Notes: generated by a model not told the origin, from the sequence alone. 64,000 nt of DNA from Diplocloster hominis (GCF_032380655.1 NZ_JAWDIY010000002.1:62001-126000), one strand, 5' to 3'; positions 50,933 to 59,414 are shown, counted from the first letter of the stretch. Numbers and translations are program-made.

Positions 50933-51334
50933 TTAGTAATTTTCGTAATATTCATTAAGGGCGGTTTTTTCGTCCTCTGTAAAAATACGGTCAATAGCTG
51001 CCGCGGTACGCTTGCAAGCCTTATAGGCCTTTAAGCCTTTGCGAACCTGATCCGCTCCGCCGTCAATATATCCAAACTCTGTTAAAAAGTCCGCCTCATC
51101 TGTGCAGCTATCAGCACAAGAAGCATCAGACAAGAGACAATATAAACAATCTTCTTTTGTTGGCTCATGCGTTGCACTTGGGTTGCATTGATAATCAAAA
51201 GTGTAGCGGCGATTATTTGCCGGGTTAACAATGCGGCATTTATAGAGAACGTGGGACGGTGTAAAAAGGTCCTTTTGTTCGTCTGCCTCTGTTGCTGTGA
51301 ATCTCAAAGAATCAATTGTTTTTTCTGCTGTCAT
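50933..51334 (-). CDS. First gene of the leftward block, unknown
   Basis: A 133-residue protein starting MTAEKTIDSLRFTATEADEQ after AGAGGGAAAGACC. Cysteines at DCLYCLL and CADSC may bind metal. The C-terminus is helical (AIDRIFTEDEKTALNEYY). It is the promoter-proximal gene of the leftward operon. Confidence 0.5.
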   Translation of the reverse strand: MTAEKTIDSLRFTATEADEQKDLFTPSHVLYKCRIVNPANNRRYTFDYQCNPSATHEPTKEDCLYCLLSDASCADSCTDEADFLTEFGYIDGGADQVRKGLKAYKACKRTAAAIDRIFTEDEKTALNEYYENY

Positions 51335-52055
51335 GGTCTTTCCCTCTCTTTTCTGTTGTTCCATCCGGGAAAGCCTGTTATAATAGGAGACAAGCCCGGA
51401 GGGGTGGCGGCGGTCCGTGTCGCTTGGTAGGTGTAGCGGATCGCCCTTTTTTATTTTGTTTCAAAGTCGTTTACGTCAGACTTGCAGACGGCGGCTTGCA
51501 GGGGTTCGCCTGTCCTATTCCCTTTTATGCTGCGTGTATATAGGCAACTCGTTCCAGCCATCGCCCCGGCTCAATAGTTCCGGAGCGGTTCCCGCTTTCC
51601 CCTGGGAGCGTCGGGGGCGTTAATCATTGTTAGAGTGCTAACTGCTTTCACTCGATGCCGGGCCGGTTTTATACCGCTTTCCCGATCTCGTGCGGTTCTG
51701 AAAGTTTCAAAGTGCTTTCATACTTCCAATAACTTAATTATCTTTTTTATATGTGCGGTGTGAATTGGTACACCCTAGCACAGGTTTACAATTTTCCTTT
51801 TGCCTGATATATGCACTCATTACCACAGGGGCAGCCCTCACAGGAGATACAAGCCGGAGGCGGTGGGGCGTGTGTTTCGGTCTCGTCTTAATAAGTGCCG
51901 GCTTTCTGTTGCCTTGGTCCGGGTTGCTACCCTTGGTCCGGTCTGAAAGCTGTTGATCTTTTGGGGTACACCGTGCGCCCCGCCTGCCTTGTTTGTTTTG
52001 GTGAACGTCCGGCGGTTCGTTTTGTTCCGTTGCGGTTCGTTCTTTATGCCTGTAT
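51335..52055. other. GC-rich intergenic region between divergent operons
   Basis: About 700 bases contain no frame with a convincing ribosome site. Short GC-rich inverted segments and TGT/ACA-rich stretches occur. The region presumably holds the long leader of the leftward operon; an origin is possible but no iteron array is seen. Confidence 0.45.
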
Positions 52056-52075
52056 TGTAAACCGCACGCTTTACA
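52056..52075. promoter_or_regulatory. Operator-like inverted repeat TGTAAA-N8-TTTACA
   Basis: TGTAAA (52056-52061) and TTTACA (52070-52075) around CCGCACGC. The same architecture recurs at 52155. Confidence 0.5.
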
Positions 52076-52117
52076 AAGTCAAGCGAAAACTTTACATTTT
52101 TTTGAGTTTGTGAAAAG

Positions 52118-52135
52118 TGTATAGCCGACTAAACA
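52118..52135 (-). promoter_or_regulatory. Leftward promoter region with repressor operator
   Basis: On the minus strand TGTTTAGTCGGCTATACA: the switch operator core followed by a TATACA -10 box, as in the early rightward promoter. A clear -35 box is missing, so strength is uncertain. It would drive the 51.3-43.9 kb leftward block. Confidence 0.55.
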
Positions 52136-52154
52136 AAACAACGGCGGTTTATTG

Positions 52155-52174
52155 TGTAAATTGTACACTTTACA
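52155..52174. promoter_or_regulatory. Second TGTAAA-N8-TTTACA operator-like repeat
   Basis: TGTAAA (52155-52160) and TTTACA (52169-52174) around TTGTACAC. A shorter relative, TTTACCATGTAAAC, lies at 52201-52214 just before the rightward promoter, and TTTACAATGTAA at 53523-53534. Confidence 0.5.
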
Positions 52175-52221
52175 AAGTGCAGAAAAACCCCGGCGCAGTC
52201 TTTACCATGTAAACAGCAGAC

Positions 52222-52250
52222 TTGACACGGGGCGCATATTCCTATATATT
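52222..52250 (+). promoter_or_regulatory. Rightward promoter of the HTH gene
   Basis: TTGACA (52222-52227), 17 bases, TATATT (52245-52250). The TTTACCATGTAAAC repeat lies directly upstream of its -35 box. Confidence 0.7.
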
Positions 52251-52283
52251 AGAGGGGTACAGAGAGAAAGGAGGGCGGAGCCG

Positions 52284-52514
52284 GTGTGGTTGAGTTTTGG
52301 CGAAAAAATGCGCGTTATGATGAAACGGCGCGGGGTATCGGTGCAAGAGGTGGCGGATCGTCTGGGCGTGTCCCGGCAGAACGTAAACCAGAGACTAAAC
52401 GCCGACAAGTTCACGCTTGACGATATGGAGAAATACGCCGCCGCCATTGGTTGCGGTATAGAGATAGAAATAACAGAGCCGCCGGAGTGCGGAACAGATC
52501 CACATATAAAATAA
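52284..52514 (+). CDS. Small XRE-type regulator
   Basis: GTG 52284, nine bases after AAGGAGG, starts a 76-residue protein with helix-turn-helix GVSVQEVADRLGVSRQNVNQ. It resembles antitoxin/Cro-type single-domain regulators. The TGTAAA/TTTACA repeats in the divergent promoter region are plausible targets, which is inference from location. Confidence 0.72.
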   Translation: MWLSFGEKMRVMMKRRGVSVQEVADRLGVSRQNVNQRLNADKFTLDDMEKYAAAIGCGIEIEITEPPECGTDPHIK

Positions 52515-52650
52515 ATAAGGATAGCCGAAAAAGTAGAACGTAGGGCACAGAGAGAAGCGAAAAAGCAGCTTTTCCCGGTGTCCTTTTTATTTTGCCCGTG
52601 TGACAGTGTAGGACCGCCACAGAGGGCACAGAGGAAAGGAGGGCGCAGAG

Positions 52651-53289
52651 ATGGCAACAGAGAAGAAAGAAACGGCACAGAGAGACGAAAACGGAGTAAG
52701 GAAACAGAGCTATAAACGTTTTAAGGAGGGGCGCGACTATGAACCAACGGACGCAGAAACAACGGCGGTTTTATGTGATGCCTTTTTAACGGGATTCTTA
52801 CAGACAGAGGAAACGCCGGAGGGCGGAGAGGTACAGAACAAAGGGGGACGACCTAGGAAGTTGGAAACCGTAGAAGAATTTACAGAGGTAGCGGAAAAGT
52901 ACATTTTATATATTAAGGATAGAGCGGCGGAGGGTGTGCGCTTGGTGCCTGACGTAGAGGGCTTTTGTAGTTTTGCCGGGATTTCTAGGGAAACCCTTAA
53001 TAATTGGGAAACTGCCCGCCCGGGTGCGTATTCTGACACAATAAAAAGATTGAAAACAAGTATAGCAGCATTTAAGAAACAACTCGCCTTTGCTGGCAAG
53101 ATCCCGCCGATCGTATTTGCTACGGACATGAACAACAACCACGGCTACACGCAGGCGGCGCAAAAGATAGATTTAAACGTAGGCAAGCAGGCGGCAGAAC
53201 TGCCAACGGCGGCAGAGATCGCACAGCGTTTGCCGGTGGAAATGAGCGGAAAAGATCCGGCAGACACGGACGGAGATATAAATATATAG
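52651..53289 (+). CDS. Possible terminase small subunit or DNA-binding protein
   Basis: The 212-residue protein has a charged N-terminus, GGRPRKLETVEEFTEVAEKY, an HTH-like segment FCSFAGISRETLNNWETARP, and IPPIVFATDMNNNHGYTQAA, a phrase common in small terminases of Firmicutes phages. The large terminase lies 8.6 kb downstream, so the assignment is tentative. AAGGAGG precedes the ATG. Confidence 0.6.
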   Translation: MATEKKETAQRDENGVRKQSYKRFKEGRDYEPTDAETTAVLCDAFLTGFLQTEETPEGGEVQNKGGRPRKLETVEEFTEVAEKYILYIKDRAAEGVRLVPDVEGFCSFAGISRETLNNWETARPGAYSDTIKRLKTSIAAFKKQLAFAGKIPPIVFATDMNNNHGYTQAAQKIDLNVGKQAAELPTAAEIAQRLPVEMSGKDPADTDGDINI

Positions 53290-53634
53290 AGTTTATGCGG
53301 TTTTGCGGTTCGTTTTCTTTTACTTTTACGAACTCCGGCACGTTTCCGGCGGTTCTGGTGTAGCGATCCGGGGACAGGTCCGGCAGCTTATACCCTGGGG
53401 CGGGGGTGTAGGGCGGAGCGGATCAGGGGCAACTCACCCCTCTGAGTTCCCGAAAAATTAAAAAGCCCAAAACCACCCCAATCGTAAAATGGCAAAGAAC
53501 CCTATTACCGTAAACCCCCCAATTTACAATGTAAGTACAGATACGGCATCCAGATAACAGATGGAAAGTGAAAGGTTTACAAAACCCCAAAATCCAAAAT
53601 CGGCGGATGCCTACCGGCATAGAAAGAGAGAAAT
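53290..53634. other. Intergenic region with one operator-like repeat
   Basis: No gene is supported in these 345 bases. TTTACAATGTAA at 53523-53534 resembles the repeats at 52155-52214. GC-rich hairpin potential exists near 53330-53440. Confidence 0.45.
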
Positions 53635-53763
53635 ATGGAACAAAACAAAGAAACAGCAACACAGAATAAGCAGAGAGAGGCGGAAGTATGCAGAGAGAAG
53701 AAACAGACCGCATGGGACAAATGGAAAGAGGACACATTGCGGAAGTTCAACCGGACTGCATGA
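53635..53763 (+). CDS. Very small charged protein
   Basis: A 42-residue frame starting MEQNKETATQNKQREAEVC after AAAGAGAG, highly charged and helical. It overlaps the start of the next gene. Coding is plausible but not certain. Confidence 0.4.
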   Translation: MEQNKETATQNKQREAEVCREKKQTAWDKWKEDTLRKFNRTA

Positions 53764-53990
53764 CAGAGGCATACACCGTAGGGATCTCTGAAACGCATAT
53801 CAGGAACAATGCAACGGTATTCCGAGTATGGCAGATGATAGAGCACGGAGAACTTACCAGAGAAGAGGGATTGTACCTCATGGTAAATACGCTTGCGGAT
53901 GAAAACCATCGTCTGAATCAAATGTGTAATGACCTCATAATGAGGATGCCGTCACGTCTGCTCGTAGAAACAATAACAGGCAAAAATTAA
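53688..53990 (+). CDS. Small phage protein, unknown
   Basis: A 100-residue protein starting MQREETDRMGQMERGHIAEV after GAGGCGGAAGT; helical, with TREEGLYLMVNTLADENHRL near the end. No family recognised. Confidence 0.5.
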   Translation: MQREETDRMGQMERGHIAEVQPDCMTEAYTVGISETHIRNNATVFRVWQMIEHGELTREEGLYLMVNTLADENHRLNQMCNDLIMRMPSRLLVETITGKN

Positions 53991-54030
53991 AAATTGGCGG
54001 AGGCTTACGCCTCATAGGAGGTAAAACCGG

Positions 54031-54276
54031 ATGAGCAATGAAAACAGCAATTCCAAAAATTCCCCGGAAAATAAAAAGAGGTCTTGGCACAAGGAACCGT
54101 GGTATAAAAGGTTATTCGACAAGATTTTGGTATCGTATTTTCTTCCGTGCAAGCATGAGTGGGAAGTGTTGGAAGTCCTCTGGACGCTACCTGATTACGG
54201 CGGATTTAAGTACGAGGTATGCAAATGCGGGTGTAAGAAATGCGGAGAGATAAGAATTGAGAATTTTTTAGTGTGA
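54031..54276 (+). CDS. Small zinc-binding-type phage protein
   Basis: An 81-residue protein with a Ser/Asn/Lys-rich start and CKHEWEVLE, then VCKCGCKKCGEIR, a likely zinc knuckle of a type common in Firmicutes phages. ATAGGAGGTAAAACCGG precedes the ATG. Confidence 0.6.
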   Translation: MSNENSNSKNSPENKKRSWHKEPWYKRLFDKILVSYFLPCKHEWEVLEVLWTLPDYGGFKYEVCKCGCKKCGEIRIENFLV

Positions 54277-54293
54277 AATGTGGAGGTAGAGAG

Positions 54294-54590
54294 ATGGTAA
54301 AGACGGTTGTTGCGGTTATCGTAGGGTTAGTTTTGCTCAATACAGCGTGGTTTGTATTGAAAATTGCGATTCTGATAGTGGCAGAGAGAAGAGAATACGA
54401 AAAATACAGATACAAAAGCCCTTATCAGTCTCCACACAGAGAGGCTTTTATCATGGAGTGCTCAGACCCGAATAGCAGTCCATACGCAAGGCAGTTAGAT
54501 AAGTGCATCAAAAAGATGGATAGGGAACAGAAACGCATAGCGAAAATCAAATTGAAATCAGACAAGAAACTATCGAATATGAGCATTTAG
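54294..54590 (+). CDS. Small membrane protein with charged tail
   Basis: A 98-residue protein with an N-terminal membrane helix (VVAVIVGLVLLNTAWFVLKI) and a basic cytoplasmic domain. TGGAGGTAGAG precedes ATG 54294. Confidence 0.6.
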   Translation: MVKTVVAVIVGLVLLNTAWFVLKIAILIVAERREYEKYRYKSPYQSPHREAFIMECSDPNSSPYARQLDKCIKKMDREQKRIAKIKLKSDKKLSNMSI

Positions 54591-54620
54591 AGAATTTTGA
54601 CGTATCGGAGGATGTGCGTA

Positions 54621-54854
54621 ATGGATAGACCGGTAGAAATCACAAGAAGCTACTCGGAGTGCAAATTCTGTAATGATATTGCTGATATGTGCAATGAGAT
54701 ACCAGATTGCGCTCACTGCAAGAACAGAAAAGGAACATGGATAGATACAGTCACAGGTCTGTTTGGAACGAAAGCGGTTGTTGCTCTGGAGGATGGCAAA
54801 GTGGAGACATACCCACTGGATAGACTGAAAATTATCACAAAGAGGGAGAGATAA
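54621..54854 (+). CDS. Small cysteine-rich phage protein
   Basis: A 77-residue protein with CKFCND and CAHCKNR, a probable zinc ribbon, followed by a small beta domain (AVVALEDGKVETYPLDRL). GGAGGATGTGCGTA precedes it. It ends on the A of the next ATG. Confidence 0.55.
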   Translation: MDRPVEITRSYSECKFCNDIADMCNEIPDCAHCKNRKGTWIDTVTGLFGTKAVVALEDGKVETYPLDRLKIITKRER

Positions 54855-55123
54855 TGAAAATTATTGAAGAAATTGGCGAAGCTGCAATGTTGGAACAGCT
54901 TGCCGAGGAATGTACTGAACTGGCAAAGGCGGCTCTTAAAATGGCAAGGATTATCCGCAAAGAGAATCCGACACCGGTTACTGAGAAAGAAGCCATTGCC
55001 AATATCAGAGAGGAATACACAGATGTCGTGCAGTGTGCCGGAGAACTTTCACTTACGGTTGATGAGGAACAGATGGCACGAAAACATGAGAGATGGGAGA
55101 AAAGAGTGAGGGATAGAGAATGA
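54854..55123 (+). CDS. Second MazG-like nucleotide pyrophosphohydrolase
   Basis: An 89-residue protein with LAEECTELAKAALKMA and REEYTDVVQCAGEL, the paired acidic motifs of MazG-type enzymes. It is a distinct paralogue of the gene at 33280 and overlaps the next gene by four bases. Confidence 0.75.
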   Translation: MKIIEEIGEAAMLEQLAEECTELAKAALKMARIIRKENPTPVTEKEAIANIREEYTDVVQCAGELSLTVDEEQMARKHERWEKRVRDRE

Positions 55124-55416
55124 TACCATTCAGACATTGCATAAGGGAACCGCACGGATCAGCAGTGAAATTTGAGATACTGGTAGCAACACAGAATGAG
55201 TTTCAGGTACGTTACCCAGATTACGATTATATCAAAATGGGAGCCGGACCGTCAGTGATGTATAACAGAGAACAATTACTGTGTTTCCTACTGGCATATG
55301 ACAAGGCAGAGTGCCTTGAATTTATGGAAAAACTGTATCATCACATAGGATGGTCTACTGAAAAGCTGCATGAGAATCCGGCGTTTGCCGAAGTGATAAA
55401 GGAGAAAGAGACATGA
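55120..55416 (+). CDS. Small phage protein, unknown
   Basis: A 98-residue protein starting MIPFRHCIREPHGSAVKFEI, alpha/beta; coupled by ATGA overlap to the MazG-like gene and to the next gene. Confidence 0.5.
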   Translation: MIPFRHCIREPHGSAVKFEILVATQNEFQVRYPDYDYIKMGAGPSVMYNREQLLCFLLAYDKAECLEFMEKLYHHIGWSTEKLHENPAFAEVIKEKET

Positions 55417-55604
55417 TAGCACGTTTCTTACAGAATATTGTCGTAAATGACATTGAGAAGAATATGGAAATGAATATTGATAAGGGCGAAGAACTCTTTG
55501 CCATCGACAGAGGAACCCATTATGAGCTGAGAAAGGCTGACGGATGGGGAACTATGGCTCCGAAAGAGTGCGAGGGCGAATATTATGAGATCATCAAAGA
55601 ATAA
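55413..55604 (+). CDS. Small phage protein, unknown
   Basis: A 63-residue acidic protein, MIARFLQNIVVNDIEKNMEM onward. It overlaps both neighbours. No family recognised. Confidence 0.45.
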   Translation: MIARFLQNIVVNDIEKNMEMNIDKGEELFAIDRGTHYELRKADGWGTMAPKECEGEYYEIIKE

Positions 55605-55848
55605 AAATCCGTGTTTTGATTGCCTTGCATCAGAAAAAGAAAATGAGGAAGTGTGCAAGACCATACGGGCGATGCTGAATAAAAGCAATAGCGTACAGGT
55701 GGAAATGAAAGATCCTGGCAGCATAGGAACATTAACCATAGGGGATTGCACATATAATGTTTATCTTGGAAACACAACACTGAATAAATTGCGGTGTCTG
55801 CCGGATAAGGATGTGTATAAACGTGTATTCACACTGATAGAGGCATAG
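55585..55848 (+). CDS. Small phage protein, unknown
   Basis: An 87-residue protein with CFDCLAS near the start, then alpha/beta (TLTIGDCTYNVYLGNTTLNK). It overlaps the previous gene by 20 bases, so its start could be later. Confidence 0.45.
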   Translation: MRSSKNKNPCFDCLASEKENEEVCKTIRAMLNKSNSVQVEMKDPGSIGTLTIGDCTYNVYLGNTTLNKLRCLPDKDVYKRVFTLIEA

Positions 55849-55859
55849 GAGGAATATGG

Positions 55860-56186
55860 ATGGAAAATGAGACCAGACCACAGCTCTTTATCATGGGTGA
55901 ATGGCTCGGAGATCCCATACCGCTTGCGGAAATTAAGGAAATATCCGAGCCTACACTGGATGAAGAGTATGATATGCCGGATATTGCTCGTCTGAGAGAT
56001 GGATTTGAAATACCTTTTGAAGTGAAAATGGAGAAATCTGCCATAAACAAGCTGTTTCAACCGTGTTTTGGCAGAGAACCTTACAGAAATCTCGAAAAAT
56101 GTGCTAAGTGCATACTGAAAAAGGACTGCGTTGTGGCGAAAATCGAGAACAATTTCAACATGAGATTAAGGGCATACCACCCTTGA
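55860..56186 (+). CDS. Small phage protein with C-terminal cysteines
   Basis: A 108-residue protein; the end CFGREPYRNLEKCAKCILKK holds three Cys that may bind a metal. AGGAGGAAT precedes the start. Confidence 0.5.
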   Translation: MENETRPQLFIMGEWLGDPIPLAEIKEISEPTLDEEYDMPDIARLRDGFEIPFEVKMEKSAINKLFQPCFGREPYRNLEKCAKCILKKDCVVAKIENNFNMRLRAYHP

Positions 56187-56210
56187 TAATAAATCACAAG
56201 GAGGACACCA

Positions 56211-57122
56211 ATGGAAGAGAAAGAAAAGAAACCGTGGAGACCGCCAGAAGCGGCACAGTTACCCGATCCGATAGCGTTTGCCATGCAGGGTTTTGAACGC
56301 TTTGGATTACCGAAAGAACGGCTGATACCACCATTACAAACATTTGACAGAGTGATGCAACACTCGGCATTTACCGAAAACCGATGGTGGGAAAATGCAA
56401 GACAGGTAACGGCAACAACATCGGCAGAACAGTGGCGGAGAGTGAGCATCGAAAGAGCACGCTGCCTCGGAGAACCATGGCCGGATTTTGATGATATACC
56501 GGTTGCGAGTATCGCAGAGGATTTTTCACAGAAATGTCAAAATGCCACAATCGGATTATTAAGAGATCAGGTAATAGCATCATGCACTATTCCGGGAGAA
56601 ACATTGTTTGGAGACATTTTTAACCAGTTAGGTATTAAGGAGGACAATATGGATAGAAGTTTAGCAGACAAGAAATTTAAGAAAGTAACTATCGAGTGCG
56701 AGGACGGCACGACTTACGCTGGAAAGATCAATCATGTATGTGGTAGCCCGTATCGTTGGGATAAACTTTGTGTAGAAGCAATGGTTGAGGACAAGCCTAT
56801 TGGAGCATACGGTATCGAGAAAGTCCTGTTCCAGAATCCGGCAACAATCGTGTTCTGGTCTGACGGAACAAAGACGGTTGTAAACTGCATGGATAATGTG
56901 GAAATCAAGAAAAAGGTTGTTGATGGCAAGGAAGTAACCATTCGTAAGCCTAAAAAGGCTGATACCTATTCCGAGGAAGCCGGTCTGGCTATGGCTATCG
57001 TGAAGAAATGGGCCGGCAACAACGGAAATTACAACAACATCTTCCGTAAATTCATTCCTGAGATGGCAGAGGAAGAAAAGGCTGCCAAGAAAGCCAAAAA
57101 GGCACAGAAAGCGGAGAAGTAG
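56211..57122 (+). CDS. Two-part phage protein, possible gene fusion
   Basis: The 303-residue frame joins an N-terminal helical region (WRPPEAAQLPDPIAFAMQGF; to about residue 145) and a C-terminal region starting MDRSLADKKFKKVTIECEDG that looks like an independent phage protein with a Lys/Ala-rich tail. Inside, AAGGAGGACAAT lies directly before ATG 56649, so the second half may also be made alone. Functions unknown. Confidence 0.6.
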   Translation: MEEKEKKPWRPPEAAQLPDPIAFAMQGFERFGLPKERLIPPLQTFDRVMQHSAFTENRWWENARQVTATTSAEQWRRVSIERARCLGEPWPDFDDIPVASIAEDFSQKCQNATIGLLRDQVIASCTIPGETLFGDIFNQLGIKEDNMDRSLADKKFKKVTIECEDGTTYAGKINHVCGSPYRWDKLCVEAMVEDKPIGAYGIEKVLFQNPATIVFWSDGTKTVVNCMDNVEIKKKVVDGKEVTIRKPKKADTYSEEAGLAMAIVKKWAGNNGNYNNIFRKFIPEMAEEEKAAKKAKKAQKAEK

Positions 57123-57124
57123 AT

Positions 57125-57361
57125 ATGACATTAAGAGAATTGGCAAAAGGCTATGATGGAGATGTGTTGATTAAAGCCTATGAGAATGAAAAATCAAAGA
57201 TTCCTACGGCAATCATGCAGAGTTCGGTCACGGATGCAATAAAGGATGAGATATTGGATAGAGAGATTTACAGTTATGCAATGGTCTATCAGTCGTTGTT
57301 CACATCAAATCTAAGAGCGAATTTTGCAGCCGCACCGGAAGAAACGGAGGAAACCACATGA
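57125..57361 (+). CDS. Small helical phage protein
   Basis: A 78-residue protein, MTLRELAKGYDGDVLIKAYE onward, helical with an acidic end. It lies between the two-part protein and the exonuclease-like gene, overlapping the latter by four bases. Confidence 0.5.
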   Translation: MTLRELAKGYDGDVLIKAYENEKSKIPTAIMQSSVTDAIKDEILDREIYSYAMVYQSLFTSNLRANFAAAPEETEETT

Positions 57362-57984
57362 GAACCTATTTTTTTGACACAGAGTTTACTGGTCTGCGTA
57401 AGGACACAACTCTTATCAGCATAGGAATTGTCTCAGACACAGGAGATAGGTTCTATGCAGAGTTGACGGACTATGATGAGGGTATGTGTGATGAATGGAT
57501 TGAGAAGAATGTTCTCGATCATTTGGTTTTGAGTGGCAATGCGGAGTTAGAAGAAAGTCTGGCAGCCAACAATAAAACAACGACTGTAATCGGCAGTAAG
57601 GCAGATGTTTGTTGCGAACTTATGGAATGGCTTGAAATGGACGCTAATTTTGACAGTGATTATGCTGCGGTATTCGTTTCAGATGTCTCGCATTACGATA
57701 TGGTGTTACTGATTGACTTATTGGCAGGAAACGCTATGAAGTTGCCTGAGTTTATTACACCGGCTTGTCACGACATCAATCAGGACATTGCAACGATACT
57801 TGATATTTCAGAAAAGGCAGCTTTTGACATTTCGAGAGAACAGCTCCTTACAAACAGAGGAATTGATTTGCCGAAAGGTCAAAAACACAATGCACTCTAC
57901 GATGCGGAAGTTATCAAAGCGATATACGAGGACTTTTTTCTCCGTGGGAGGGTAAAACAGGGAGGAAAAAGGAACCATGTCTGA
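57358..57984 (+). CDS. DEDD-type 3'-5' exonuclease
   Basis: The 208-residue protein has FFDTEFTGL (Exo I with the first D and E), a middle DYAAVFVSDVSHYDM, and KHNALYDAEVIKAI (Exo III with His and Asp), the DEDDh pattern of exonucleases acting on RNA or DNA such as oligoribonuclease-like enzymes. It overlaps its neighbours at both ends (ATGA at the start). Confidence 0.82.
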   Translation: MRTYFFDTEFTGLRKDTTLISIGIVSDTGDRFYAELTDYDEGMCDEWIEKNVLDHLVLSGNAELEESLAANNKTTTVIGSKADVCCELMEWLEMDANFDSDYAAVFVSDVSHYDMVLLIDLLAGNAMKLPEFITPACHDINQDIATILDISEKAAFDISREQLLTNRGIDLPKGQKHNALYDAEVIKAIYEDFFLRGRVKQGGKRNHV

Positions 57985-58297
57985 GCGGGAAATGATAAAG
58001 AAACTCGGAGAACTTACGAGTGAGGTCGAAAAACTGAAAGCAAACAAGAAATCTCTGGCAGAAAGAAATATGCAAGCAGAAAAAGAGAATGATGATCTGA
58101 GGAAACAGATTGAACAGCTTGAAAGTTTCAATGCAGAGTTGGATGCCACAGTCAAGGAACAGACTGAAATGCTGAACGGTGGAAAGTTATATGAGGACTA
58201 TCAGGAAGTTTGCATTAAGAACAGCAAACTCAACGCAACGGTTGATGTTCTGGTAGAGAAAATCAGTATGTTAAAGGCGGTGGGATGTCATGGATAA
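57977..58297 (+). CDS. Coiled-coil phage protein
   Basis: The 106-residue protein is a nearly continuous coiled coil (LGELTSEVEKLKANKKSLAE; KENDDLRKQIEQLESFNAEL). No enzymatic residues. Overlaps both neighbours by eight bases. Confidence 0.6.
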   Translation: MSEREMIKKLGELTSEVEKLKANKKSLAERNMQAEKENDDLRKQIEQLESFNAELDATVKEQTEMLNGGKLYEDYQEVCIKNSKLNATVDVLVEKISMLKAVGCHG

Positions 58298-58508
58298 TGG
58301 AATGGAACTCAGAGTGAAAGATTATTGTGCTTTCTGCCCTGATTTTGAGGCTGACGTTGATAAGGTTGATATTACTGTATTGGCGGATCATACCCAAAGG
58401 GCATTAACCACAATCAGATGTGAACACGCCGAAAAGTGCGAAAGAATATACGGGAGAATACAGGAGGGCAGAACTAATGAAACAACGGTGGTACAAAGTA
58501 GTGTTTGA
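58290..58508 (+). CDS. Small cysteine-containing phage protein
   Basis: A 72-residue protein with DYCAFCPDF and CEHAEKC, a likely zinc site. Shares its 3' end region with the start of the next gene. Confidence 0.5.
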   Translation: MDNGMELRVKDYCAFCPDFEADVDKVDITVLADHTQRALTTIRCEHAEKCERIYGRIQEGRTNETTVVQSSV

Positions 58509-58650
58509 AACCATTGAGAGAAAACCAATCCGCAGAACTGTTACCGTATGCAGCACGGACAGTGTTCATGCGTCTGCTCTGGTATATCAGCAGTTCGGTA
58601 GAAAGAAAATCAAGGTAAAATCTGCCAAGAAAGTAAAGGAGAGCGAATGA
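58477..58650 (+). CDS. Small basic phage protein
   Basis: A 57-residue basic protein, MKQRWYKVVFETIERKPIRR onward, strand then helix. AGGAGGGCAGAACTA precedes the ATG at 58477. Confidence 0.55.
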   Translation: MKQRWYKVVFETIERKPIRRTVTVCSTDSVHASALVYQQFGRKKIKVKSAKKVKESE

Positions 58651-59414
58651 TGGATAATTTGAACTTGAAACCGCAGTCCCCGGATGAAGTAAAAACCATG
58701 ATGTGGACTGGGGAAAATCAGCGTGAAATGTTCGATCTGCTTACTTGCGGCAAGAAAATTGATGATTATATGACTGCCAGTGGAGAGAACTTTTTCATAG
58801 ACCATAGCACCGTAAAAGGCGGGTTGGTGCTTATTGCCAACATAGGAAATCAGTGCGGATGCAAAATACCGGTAAAGATAGGGGATTATGTGTGCGGTCG
58901 CAGATATGGAGATAAATGGTGTTTTTCCGTTGCGGACGGTACGACTTTTGAAAACAACACTTGCGGAACTCTCGAAAAGAGAGAGGGGAAAGAAAAACCG
59001 ATAGACATATTCAAAAACCAGGAGCAGTTAGAAGAGTGCCTGAGAGAGTGGCAACACAGATTATTTCTTGATGGGTGGCTAATACTGGCACACGTTAAGG
59101 ATAAGATTATGAACCCTAACGGAGAAGAGGTAATTGACGCTGCCGGATATAACACATTCATATTTGAATCCAGTCAGGCAAACATCCAGTTACTCAGCGA
59201 TGAATCTTACAAAGAGAACAATACACTGTTCAAACACTGCATGGAAAAGGATCTTGTGCATGAACTTTTACATTGCAAGTACGATTGGATGGGATGTCAG
59301 GGTGGAACCTATGAGGGCGTGTATCTGGATGCGACCGAACACCAGAAGCTAGAGGAAATGGCAAAGAGTCTTATCATGGCAAAATATGGTGTCGGTTATG
59401 ATTACTTCATGTGA
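58647..59414 (+). CDS. Zincin-like phage protein (HExxH)
   Basis: The 255-residue protein holds DLVHELLHCKYDW near residue 208, an HExxH motif of zinc metallopeptidases, followed by downstream acidic residues (GVYLDATEHQK) that could give the third ligand. The N-terminal half is cysteine-containing and beta-rich. Whether it is an active protease is open. Overlaps the preceding gene by four bases. Confidence 0.6.
   Translation: MMDNLNLKPQSPDEVKTMMWTGENQREMFDLLTCGKKIDDYMTASGENFFIDHSTVKGGLVLIANIGNQCGCKIPVKIGDYVCGRRYGDKWCFSVADGTTFENNTCGTLEKREGKEKPIDIFKNQEQLEECLREWQHRLFLDGWLILAHVKDKIMNPNGEEVIDAAGYNTFIFESSQANIQLLSDESYKENNTLFKHCMEKDLVHELLHCKYDWMGCQGGTYEGVYLDATEHQKLEEMAKSLIMAKYGVGYDYFM

Noticed and set aside
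51753..52113. Open frames in the GC-rich gap
   Set aside because: No ribosome sites, cysteine/arginine-rich random-like peptides, and they cross the promoter region.
53561..53791. Plus-strand frame of 76 codons overlapping two likely small genes
   Set aside because: Highly basic low-complexity peptide in a different phase from the genes at 53635 and 53688, which have better ribosome sites.
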